Shown in pieces: positions 1 through 4,259 of a stretch of DNA of 5,883 nt. Position 1 is the stretch's first letter, and every line of letters begins with the position of its first letter. The notes below the pieces were generated by a model. It saw only the letters and a program-made list of their open reading frames with translations, made no database searches and was not told where the DNA came from. Both the position numbers and the translations under genes were made by a program. Source of the stretch: Syntrophales bacterium (GTDB taxonomy: Bacteria > Desulfobacterota > Syntrophia > Syntrophales > UBA2210); assembly GCA_023230565.1 (NCBI GenBank), contig JALNXD010000084.1:1-5883 (forward strand). Direction: 5' to 3'.

Positions 1-2
1 AA

Positions 3-80
3 AGGATTCAGAAGAGGCTTGGCTACGTATCCCCCGTTATGTATGAACAGCAATTCCATGCAGGGAGGAATGCAGCTTAA
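3..80 (+). CDS. IS3-family transposase OrfB, C-terminal end (partial)
   Basis: Frame 3 is open from the window edge to TAA at 78-80 and encodes 25 residues reading RIQKRLGYVSPVMYEQQFH, then a short basic tail ending in AA. The RLGY-SP-x-x-YE-x-x-x-x pattern is the characteristic C-terminus of IS3-family OrfB transposases. These are DDE enzymes of the rve integrase-core type, normally made by programmed frameshifting from orfA. The catalytic D-D-E residues lie upstream of the window and cannot be judged. The other two frames in this stretch give no transposase similarity. The match is short but distinctive. Confidence 0.82.
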   Translation, partial: RIQKRLGYVSPVMYEQQFHAGRNAA

Positions 81-93
81 ATATTATTTTTTT

Positions 94-120
94 GGTGTCC
101 ATTATTGACATCAGGGGTCA
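94..120 (+). repeat. Probable right terminal inverted repeat of the IS3-family element
   Basis: The block begins GGTGTCC and ends GGGGTCA. It lies 13 bases after the transposase stop and has the layout of IS3-family terminal repeats. The partner repeat is outside the window, so the call rests on position and family knowledge only. Read on the minus strand it contributes the last codons and the stop of the neighbouring membrane-protein gene. Confidence 0.5.
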
Positions 121-537
121 ACCTGCTTATCTCGACCGACTAGCAGGCCAATTAACAAAAAGACAGCTCCCGGGAAAAAGCCGACAAACCCCATAAAGCC
201 GGAGACAAGACCACCACCAATTGCAGCGCCAGCAGCTTGAGCGCCTGCATATTCTGCATTTGGGTCAACAGGAGCTGCCATGAAACTACCAGTGTAAATC
301 AGACCTGATAACGGAAGTAGGAATGACAGAACGGCTGAACTTATGAGCAGTTTTCGCCATGCCTTGGGTGCGGTTGAAGACCTTACAGCAACAATAACGC
401 CCAAGATCCAGAATACAAGAAAGCTGATTGCCCCCCCAAGAACCGCCTTTTTCAGGTGATGCAGCGAAGGTTACGGTTACGAGAATTGCGCCGATGGCGA
501 GGATTAAACCACCGATGATGCCTGCAAGAACTTTCAT
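111..537 (-). pseudogene. Small four-helix membrane protein, cassette gene, frameshifted in a C7 tract
   Basis: Two overlapping minus-strand frames join into one sensible protein. It starts at ATG 537-535, preceded by AGGAGG with a 6-base spacer. The first frame reads MKVLAGIIGGLILAIGAILV and breaks at the run of seven C at 431-437 (seven G in the coding sense). Removing one G restores GGSWGAISFLVFWILGVIVA and continues to the stop at 113-111, giving 141 residues. Hydrophobic segments lie near residues 3-25, 35-52, 62-82 and 100-133, so it is probably an inner-membrane protein of unknown function. Its last residues (VDP) and stop fall in the presumed IS end, so the native C-terminus may be lost. 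It follows an attC-like repeat, as expected for an integron cassette gene. Real mutation, slippage-based switching and sequencing error cannot be told apart here. An ATG at 600 lies inside the repeat and is not a credible start. Confidence 0.65.
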
Positions 538-557
538 AGTTTGCCTCCTGTGAAAAA

Positions 558-619
558 CGCTAACGCTCCGCTTCACCGGGCGTAGCTTTTTGCGATCCAT
601 GTGTAGGCGATTGTTATGA
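558..619 (-). repeat. attC-like recombination site 1, downstream of the GNAT cassette
   Basis: On the minus strand a core box TCATAAC (619-613) starts the site and GTTAGCG (564-558) ends it, giving about 62 bp, the size of short integron attC (59-base element) sites. The TAA stop of the acetyltransferase lies inside the first box, a frequent arrangement in cassettes. The interior shares the GCTTTTTGCG block and CGGGCG motif (plus strand) with the site near 1890-1954. Internal pairing is only moderate: TAAC with GTTA, and GCTACGC with GCGTTAGC using one bulge. Confidence 0.6.
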
Positions 620-1039
620 GTTAAATTTCATTACCAATTCAAGATGCCCTGTATGCTTGTCAATTTGCTCTTGTTCAATCTTAAAGCCACATTTTTTATA
701 GAATTCAATACTCTTTGTATTTTCCTTGTAAACGGTAAGATTCAAGGTATTTCGGACATTTTTGGCTTTTCTCATAAGTTGCATGCCAATGCCGGTTCCT
801 TGGGAATCTAGGGAGACAAAAATAGCTGCTAAAGTATCATCGTATAAAGAGACAAATCCTTTGATTATACCCTCTTTTTCATAAACATAGGTTTCTCCAG
901 AAGGAATGTAGATTTCCCTCATATCTTTTACTTTTGATTTCCAGAATTCACTGTCTACAAAATCATGGGCTTTTATTGATGCTTCAAGCCAAATGCTAAT
1001 GACCTGATCAATATCATATTGTTGGAAATTTCTTATCAT
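614..1039 (-). CDS. GNAT-family N-acetyltransferase (cassette gene)
   Basis: This 141-residue protein belongs to the GNAT fold family, which transfers the acetyl group of acetyl-CoA to an amine. The acetyl-CoA pyrophosphate loop is visible as Q80-G-T-G-I-G85, in the context IFVSLDSQGTGIGMQLMRKA. The C-terminal motif IEFYKKCGF (111-119) carries Y114, the usual general-acid tyrosine. The N-terminus MIRNFQQYDIDQVISIW matches the family's usual start, so I chose the ATG at 1039-1037. The frame could extend 11 codons to a GTG at 1072, but that extension lies in a palindrome. No clear Shine-Dalgarno sequence precedes the start. The gene is noticeably A+T-rich compared with the G+C-rich gene next to it. 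The substrate is unknown: small-molecule, aminoglycoside or protein N-terminal acetylation are all possible. Its stop lies in attC-like site 1. Confidence 0.88.
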   Translation of the reverse strand: MIRNFQQYDIDQVISIWLEASIKAHDFVDSEFWKSKVKDMREIYIPSGETYVYEKEGIIKGFVSLYDDTLAAIFVSLDSQGTGIGMQLMRKAKNVRNTLNLTVYKENTKSIEFYKKCGFKIEQEQIDKHTGHLELVMKFNS

Positions 1040-1059
1040 GTGTGTTTTGTGCTCATAAT

Positions 1060-1105
1060 GGTGCCGCGGCACCGTTCATCCCGACCGCGTGCTGTCGGGA
1101 TGAAC
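1060..1105. repeat. Tandem palindromes between two cassettes
   Basis: Bases 1060-1073 (GGTGCCGCGGCACC) form a perfect 14-bp palindrome. Directly beside it, 1074-1085 and 1094-1105 form a perfect 12-bp inverted repeat, GTTCATCCCGAC with GTCGGGATGAAC, around an 8-base loop. The right arm overlaps the GATGAAC core of the attC-like site at 1099-1155. The pair sits just upstream of the acetyltransferase start (minus strand), so it could be a transcript hairpin or part of the recombination site. Confidence 0.8.
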
Positions 1106-1155
1106 GTACAGATCACCGGCGGCTGTAAGCCGTCCGGTGGATTTGCAGGTTAGAC
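1099..1155 (-). repeat. attC-like recombination site 3, downstream of the nuclease-like cassette
   Basis: This is the best attC candidate. On the minus strand it opens with GTCTAAC (1155-1149), a full match to the RYYYAAC core, with the TAA stop of the upstream gene inside it, and closes with GTTCATC (1105-1099), which keeps the conserved GTT. The middle folds as CACCGG-A-CGGCT, loop TAC, AGCCG-CCGGTG: eleven pairs with one unpaired base on one arm. A weaker outer stem pairs TGCAAAT with ATCTGTA. A single extrahelical base in an otherwise perfect stem is a hallmark of folded attC sites recognised by IntI. Confidence 0.7.
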
Positions 1156-1785
1156 CGCGCCCCAGTCACCAAGGTACTGGGGTTTTGGCTTGGTGTCACC
1201 CTCAACTTGAGCAAACACAACTCGAACACGAGTGGCAGCATCCTTGAGATTATCCCAAATATTTTTCTTGTTCCGTTTGTAGTTTTCGCTGTCGCGCACT
1301 AAGAAGAGGAGGTAGCCATATCTTATTTCATTTGTCGGACCAGCCAGTTTGGTGGCGTCGTTCAGGGTGTGTGGATTCCGAGGCCCGCACTCGTTCAACG
1401 CCAGCTCTGCAGCGCATAGCACCTTCTGCTTCCGATGTTCGCGCTTCGCGATGAAGCGAGGGTCCCAGATTGAGATGTCGAACGCTCCCCGCCGCCGACC
1501 TTGAGCCGACTCCTCAAGCCTCCCGTCGTCTCCACGCTGATACCGAGCGATCGTCGGATACTCTTTGTGGAGCAGGATGGTGTCATGCCCATCGGCAGTT
1601 CGATAGAGCCCATTCATTAGCCCACCAGCATAGAGTCGGTGATATAGATAGCAGTGCATGTCAGTCTCGGTATAGAAAGCATATGGATGGTTCCTAAACC
1701 GTCGTACCAGACTCTTGATGGCTGCCTCGAACTGGGGAACAAGAACCTCAGGAGTTGGAATATCAGAAGGTCGACGATATGACAT
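1150..1785 (-). CDS. Cassette-encoded protein with PD-(D/E)XK nuclease-like pattern
   Basis: This 211-residue soluble protein has no family I can name with certainty. The order of elements resembles the PD-(D/E)XK nuclease fold: a helix with acidic residues (E40, D42 in YTETDMHCYLYHRL), a strand with D103 (GAFDISIWDP), a strand with E127 (VLCAAELALN), then a helix with DATKL (143-147) and the strand IRYGYLLFLVRD (154-165). The expected lysine after E127 is replaced (E-L-A-L). It may therefore be catalytically altered, use the lysine at 147, or be a look-alike. The ATG at 1785 is supported by AAAGGAG with a spacer of about 7 bases. There is no signal peptide or membrane segment. The gene is G+C-rich, unlike its neighbours, fitting independent capture as a cassette. 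Its stop TAA lies in attC-like site 3. A role in DNA defence is possible but not shown. Confidence 0.8.
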   Translation of the reverse strand: MSYRRPSDIPTPEVLVPQFEAAIKSLVRRFRNHPYAFYTETDMHCYLYHRLYAGGLMNGLYRTADGHDTILLHKEYPTIARYQRGDDGRLEESAQGRRRGAFDISIWDPRFIAKREHRKQKVLCAAELALNECGPRNPHTLNDATKLAGPTNEIRYGYLLFLVRDSENYKRNKKNIWDNLKDAATRVRVVFAQVEGDTKPKPQYLGDWGAV

Positions 1786-1819
1786 AGCATACTCCTTTCA
1801 TAGTAAGGTTTAATGGGGC

Positions 1820-1881
1820 CGCGGCTGAGCTGCGGTCCGAAGAAAATTTTAATTTTCGGAGGACCGGCAGATCAAGCCGCG
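1820..1881. repeat. Long imperfect inverted repeat with single-base bulges
   Basis: The outer arms CGCGGCT (1820-1826) and AGCCGCG (1875-1881) extend inward through GA-x-CTGC, GGTCC and GAAAATT to a TT centre. Against the left arm, the right arm carries one extra base at two places, and a three-base mismatch sits near the middle. Nearly all of the 62 bases pair. It lies about 40 bases upstream of the nuclease-like gene start (minus strand). The bulge pattern is attC-like, but no GTT/AAC core lies on its left side, so it may instead be an mRNA hairpin or another palindromic repeat. Confidence 0.75.
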
Positions 1882-1889
1882 TGTTCGTC

Positions 1890-1954
1890 CGCCGCAGGCG
1901 CCGCTTTTCAGCGGGCGCGGCTTTTTGCGCTCCGTTGCAAAAGCATTGTTATGT
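1890..1954 (-). repeat. attC-like site 2 with a degenerate inner core, downstream of the hydrolase
   Basis: The right core reads GTTATGT on the plus strand (1948-1954; ACATAAC on the minus strand) and lies 12 bases beyond the hydrolase stop. The interior closely resembles site 1: CGCT-x-TCA-x-CGGGCG, GCTTTTTGCG and the tail CATTGTTATG are shared. Inside it, GCGCCGCT (1899-1906) pairs with AGCGGGCGC (1910-1918) with one extra G. Where site 1 has CGCTAAC, this copy reads CCGCAGG, so the conserved AAC is gone and the site may be inactive or fused to the neighbouring hairpin. The left limit is approximate. Confidence 0.55.
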
Positions 1955-1966
1955 GCGGCAGCTGCA

Positions 1967-2449
1967 TCACTTAGTTATGCCGTCCTTTATTTGTGCCGAT
2001 GAAACCCTATCAATCCAGTTTAGCATAACATCAAGGGCAAGACCTATGTTTCCAATCTGACAATGATTTTGGGCTTGGCCTTTCTCCGTGAAGATCCTTG
2101 CAGTGACTGAGTTAGCATTTGTCAGTGCTTTTACTTGCATGTCATGCATCTTGAACGGGACGAAATGATCGTTTTTCCCCGTGAGAATCAGTACATCTTG
2201 TCTCACCAGATCAGAATGCAGATTGGTTGCATTGAGCTTTAACATCAAGTCGGTCGCTTCTATCGGCTCCTTTGCATTGGCAATATACATCAAATTGCCG
2301 ATCATCCATGCAGGCATTCCACCGCGCTCAATCATTTTTTTCATCTTGTAGTTGGAAATTCTTCTTAGGCGCATAAAAAAGAATTTTCCCACCTTCTCAG
2401 CAACAACATTATGAAACTTGGTATAGTCGAAAGCGATGCTTGATGCAAT
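1967..2449 (-). pseudogene. Alpha/beta hydrolase, N-terminal half missing
   Basis: The frame ends at TGA (1969-1967) and shows the C-terminal half of an alpha/beta-hydrolase. The acid strand-loop DVLILTGKNDHFVP carries the catalytic-type Asp, and QNHCQIG carries the catalytic His. A cap or helix region with GGMPAWMIGNLMYIA precedes them. A GTG at 2392 would give 141 residues. However, family-like sequence continues upstream in the same frame (AFDYTKFHNVVAEKVGKFF) with no start codon or ribosome site, up to about 2449, where the DNA becomes a tRNA 3' fragment. The nucleophile elbow (GxSxG) and oxyanion region, about 120 residues in typical members, are missing, so it is almost certainly inactive. 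The remnant is about 160 codons. It is followed by attC-like site 2 and so looks like a cassette gene cut by a recombination junction. The original substrate is unknown. Confidence 0.75.
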
Positions 2450-2451
2450 TA

Positions 2452-2490
2452 CGCGGGCGAAGGTCGAAGGCTCGAATCCTTCCGGGCGTA
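2452..2490 (+). other. 3' fragment of a tRNA gene, probable island attachment site
   Basis: The plus strand carries the typical 3' part of a tRNA: variable-loop bases AGGTC (2461-2465), a T stem GAAGG, loop CTCGAAT, stem CCTTC (2466-2482), then a seven-base acceptor strand CGGGCGT (2483-2489) and A as discriminator. CCA is not encoded. The matching 5' acceptor ACGCCCG and the D arm are absent; the sequence to the left is hydrolase coding DNA. The acceptor would suit an arginine-type tRNA, but the anticodon cannot be assigned. Such 3' tRNA fragments are the usual attL/attR footprint of tyrosine-integrase islands. The left limit (about 2446-2455) is approximate. Confidence 0.75.
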
Positions 2491-2503
2491 TCAGAAAATC
2501 AAC

Positions 2504-2536
2504 GCCTTACATCACGTTTCGATGTAAGGCCTTTTT
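2504..2536 (+). terminator. Intrinsic terminator after the tRNA fragment
   Basis: GCCTTACATC (2504-2513) and GATGTAAGGC (2521-2530) form a perfect 10-bp stem around a 7-base loop, followed by CTTTTTG. It starts 14 bases after the tRNA 3' end and points along the plus strand. It is probably the native terminator of the tRNA gene, or the end of an adjacent unit at the attachment site. Confidence 0.88.
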
Positions 2537-2549
2537 GATGTGGGCTTCG

Positions 2550-2567
2550 TGTAGCCACCATGTAGCC
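2550..2567. repeat. TGTAGCC direct repeats near the attachment site
   Basis: Two TGTAGCC copies at 2550-2556 and 2561-2567 are 11 bases apart, start to start, about one helical turn. Short direct repeats close to a tRNA attachment site can be arm-type binding sites of tyrosine integrases. No integrase gene is visible here, so this role is an inference. Confidence 0.45.
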
Positions 2568-2568
2568 T

Positions 2569-2603
2569 TTTCGGAAAAATCACATGATTTCTTTTTGCCG
2601 AAA
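2569..2603. repeat. Imperfect inverted repeat right of the attachment site
   Basis: TTTCGG (2569-2574) pairs with CCGAAA (2598-2603), and AATCA (2578-2582) pairs with TGATT (2585-2589) around a CA centre, with an asymmetric internal loop. The function is unknown. It may belong with the neighbouring TGTAGCC repeats. Confidence 0.5.
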
Positions 2604-2652
2604 TGGCAGTTCTATCGACGATCATTGAAATTGGTCCGGTTAGCCATGAGGA

Positions 2653-3179
2653 GTGGAATTATTTAATATTTTTCGTGAGGAAGAGCTCGAACGAGGGTCA
2701 GTTGTTGCATTTTTTGCAACAACTGCGGCGGATGGGGAAAACCATAATGTCGAGTTCTTCAACGTGGATACCGTCCTCTCCGTCGGCTACCGTGTCAATT
2801 CCAAGCGCGGCACCCAGTTTCGCATCCGGGAGACCAAAGTCCTCAAGATCATCTTGTTAAGGGCTATTCTGTCAATACCAAACGCCTCAAGGAACTCCGC
2901 CAGTCTGTGAAGCTGATCGGGCAGGTTCTGGAGCGGTACGGCGTGACTAGGGAACGGGCTCTTCTGTATGTGGTCACGGATTACGCCTCGTCCCTGGATC
3001 TTCCGGATAACTGCGACCATGAGCGGGTCTCTGTTCACCCACTGGAGGCGTGGAAGGCCAGAAGCATCGACTATGACGAGGCAATGATCGTTATCGGAGA
3101 ACTGCGCCGCAAGTTCGGCGGGTCCAATCTTTTCGGCAGGGAAAAGGACAGAGCCTGCGCTGTATTAACTCGCGCGTAG
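2653..3179 (+). pseudogene. RhuM/Fic-type gene remnant, truncated and frameshifted
   Basis: The first frame reads NIFREEELERGSVVAFFATT, then ADGENHNVEFFNVDTVLSVG and YRVNSKRGTQFRI. This is the RhuM-family core, in which a tyrosine/asparagine-rich segment and GYRV-x-S-x-RGTQFR are diagnostic. After AAG at 2845-2847 one G is missing. Restoring it gives KDHLVKGYSVNTKRLKELRQ and then VKLIGQVLERYGV, DYDEAMIVIGELRRKFGGSN and FGREKD, as in long RhuM proteins that carry a Fic-like C-terminal domain. Similarity stops at GREKD (about 3150), and the Fic active-site motif (HPFxxGNxR) is absent. At the N-terminus only ELF is left before NIF, with TGA at 2647-2649 upstream, so about 60 residues are deleted or scrambled. 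The GTG at 2653 is not a convincing start. It is decayed; intact relatives occur in islands and toxin-like loci. Confidence 0.75.
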
Positions 3180-3192
3180 TCCATCATAATAT

Positions 3193-3222
3193 CCGCCACA
3201 TCATTATCGCTGATGTGTGCGG
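3193..3222 (+). terminator. Strong hairpin, possible terminator, after the RhuM/Fic remnant
   Basis: CCGCCACATCA (3193-3203) pairs with TGATGTGTGCGG (3211-3222) with a single T bulge and a 7-base loop. The following bases are GTGGACCGTTCTTTATTA, so a U-tract is weak and displaced. It could be a poor intrinsic terminator left from the original gene end, or an mRNA structure. Confidence 0.45.
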
Positions 3223-3242
3223 GTGGACCGTTCTTTATTAAA

Positions 3243-3258
3243 TGTGATTTGTTTCACT
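3243..3258. promoter_or_regulatory. CRP-like palindrome upstream of the response regulator
   Basis: TGTGA-TTTGTT-TCACT matches the CRP/FNR-family operator pattern TGTGA-N6-TCACA at nine of ten positions. It lies about 100 bases before the start of the response-regulator gene, a plausible activator distance. Which CRP-family protein would bind is unknown, and a chance match is possible because only one copy exists. Confidence 0.4.
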
Positions 3259-3288
3259 TCCATGAGGTGGAATTTTCCTTTTTATTTA

Positions 3289-3321
3289 AAGTGTATTCAT
3301 TTAAAGTCACTAAATACACTT
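3289..3321. promoter_or_regulatory. Inverted repeat AAGTGTATT / AATACACTT upstream of the response regulator
   Basis: A perfect 9-bp inverted repeat (3289-3297 and 3313-3321) spans 15 bases. A direct repeat ATTTAAAGT (3284-3292 and 3299-3307) overlaps it. It ends 35 bases before the start codon, inside the likely promoter or leader. It may be an operator for a dimeric regulator or a leader hairpin. Confidence 0.45.
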
Positions 3322-3356
3322 ACATTTCAGTATCCACTCTGACCTATAGGAGAAAA

Positions 3357-3731
3357 ATGAAAAAAGTTCTCATTGTTGATGATGAAGCCGAAACACGCAG
3401 AGTCGTGCAAGAATTTTTACTCGGCAAAGGGTATTGCGTTGAAACAGCCGCTGACGGAATAGAAGCGATCAATAAAGTTAAATCCTTTTGTCCTGATGCT
3501 GTGCTTCTTGATCTTGTTATGCCTTATTCATGGGGGATCGATGTATTAAAGGACATAAAAAACATAAGCAGACGAACAGCTGTTATCATTCAATCAGGTG
3601 TAATAAAAGAGGGTATAGTCGAATTGGCGTTGTCGGCGGGAACTGATGATTATATTTTCAAGCCATTTCATCTTGATGAAATGGAAAAGCATCTTTGCGC
3701 AGCAATAGAAAACTGCAAAGAAAATTATTGA
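3357..3731 (+). CDS. Single-domain response regulator (CheY-like receiver)
   Basis: This 124-residue protein is one receiver domain with no output domain. Key residues are present: D8-D9 in KKVLIVDDE (Mg2+ site), D52 in AVLLDLVMP (phosphoacceptor), S80 in VIIQSG (switch position), and K102 in DDYIFKPF (conserved lysine). The loop after the phosphorylated Asp reads MPYSWG instead of the usual MPGMDG, a mild oddity near the active site. I chose the ATG at 3357 because TAGGAGA precedes it with a short spacer and the receiver fold begins there; the frame is open further upstream but unlike any receiver. No histidine kinase is nearby, so it is an orphan and could act by protein-protein contact, as in chemotaxis or phosphorelays. 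A CRP-like site and an inverted repeat lie upstream. The next gene starts 65 bases downstream on the same strand. Confidence 0.92.
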   Translation: MKKVLIVDDEAETRRVVQEFLLGKGYCVETAADGIEAINKVKSFCPDAVLLDLVMPYSWGIDVLKDIKNISRRTAVIIQSGVIKEGIVELALSAGTDDYIFKPFHLDEMEKHLCAAIENCKENY

Positions 3732-3796
3732 TTCATATAGCTTGAGGAGAATGTTCCCGCTGGGAAATACATCATAAATGAAGATTGGAGGCACAT

Positions 3797-4216
3797 ATGG
3801 ACATGAAGAAAATTTTGATCACGATTCTGGCAGGAATTTTTATTTTTACACTGATAAGCTGCGGAGGAAAATACGACGACGCGGTAAAGGTGAATAACGA
3901 ATTTATTGATGCCATGGAAGAATATGTTACGGAGGCGGAGAAAGCTTCATCTTCTAAGGAGATGGCAAGAGTCATAACCCGGTATGCCGAAAAGATCAGA
4001 GCTCTCGCACCCAAGCTAAAAGAATTGCGGGGAAAATACCCGGAATTGAATAATCCTGAAACTATTCCTGATGAACTGAAAGATCTTGAAATAAAGGCGG
4101 CGTCACTTCAGCAGAAAATGACCGCCAGCTTTACGAATATGGTGAAATATATGATGGATACCGATGTTCAGACAGCTTTTCAAAAGCTACAGAATGCCAT
4201 GATGGAGATGGAATAA
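3797..4216 (+). CDS. Small helical lipoprotein of unknown function
   Basis: This 139-residue protein has a lipoprotein signal: M-D-M-K-K, a hydrophobic stretch (6-20) and lipobox L19-I-S-C22. It would be lipidated at C22 and anchored to a membrane on the periplasmic side. The residue after the Cys is Gly, so there is no Asp-type inner-membrane retention signal, and Lol export to the outer membrane is likely. The mature part is rich in charged residues and predicted helices, with repeated Glu/Lys/Ala/Leu spacing (for example EKIRALAPKLKELRGKYPEL), and may form coiled coils. No family motif is recognised. The ATG at 3797 is chosen because TTGGAGG ends 5 bases before it; ATG 3803 is an alternative, and a TTG at 3785 lies in the ribosome site. 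The following secreted protein begins 43 bases on, so co-transcription is likely. Confidence 0.85.
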   Translation: MDMKKILITILAGIFIFTLISCGGKYDDAVKVNNEFIDAMEEYVTEAEKASSSKEMARVITRYAEKIRALAPKLKELRGKYPELNNPETIPDELKDLEIKAASLQQKMTASFTNMVKYMMDTDVQTAFQKLQNAMMEME

Positions 4217-4259
4217 CGAACTATTAATGAATCAGAAATCGACAAGAGGATCTAACCCT

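Larger units (their letters stand above)
1..120 (+). mobile_element. Right end of an IS3-family insertion sequence (partial)
   Basis: The first 120 bases hold the end of an IS3-type transposase frame (stop TAA at 78-80) and then a short non-coding tail that finishes in a GTGTCC...GGGGTCA segment at 96-120. IS3-family elements typically carry terminal repeats ending in CA, with GTGTCC-like and GGGG-like blocks just inside, and the distance from the orfB stop to the tip is usually a few tens of bases, as here. The element body and its left end lie outside the window, so neither the matching left repeat nor the target duplication can be checked. The outer boundary at 120 is inferred from the terminal CA and could be off by a few bases. 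Confidence 0.7.

Noticed and set aside
538..600. Upstream extension of the membrane protein to an ATG at 600
   Set aside because: The extension lies inside the attC-like repeat, while the ATG at 537 has a strong AGGAGG at the right distance.
2436..2666. Plus-strand open frame of 76 codons across the tRNA fragment
   Set aside because: Its VEGSNPSGR-like residues are the translated tRNA T arm and acceptor; it runs through a terminator and has no ribosome site. It is an artefact commonly seen at tRNA ends.
2603..2860. Plus-strand 85-codon frame overlapping the RhuM remnant
   Set aside because: Its second half is a low-complexity Ser/Pro shadow of the RhuM frame, and the first part matches nothing I know.
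3213..3356. 48-codon upstream extension of the response regulator
   Set aside because: Receiver domains begin at the KKVLIVDDE strand; the extension covers regulatory palindromes and the ribosome site at 3348-3353 marks the real start.
3754..3766. Short hairpin TTCCC-GCT-GGGAA after the response regulator
   Set aside because: A five-pair stem with a three-base loop and no T-run is too weak to call a terminator.
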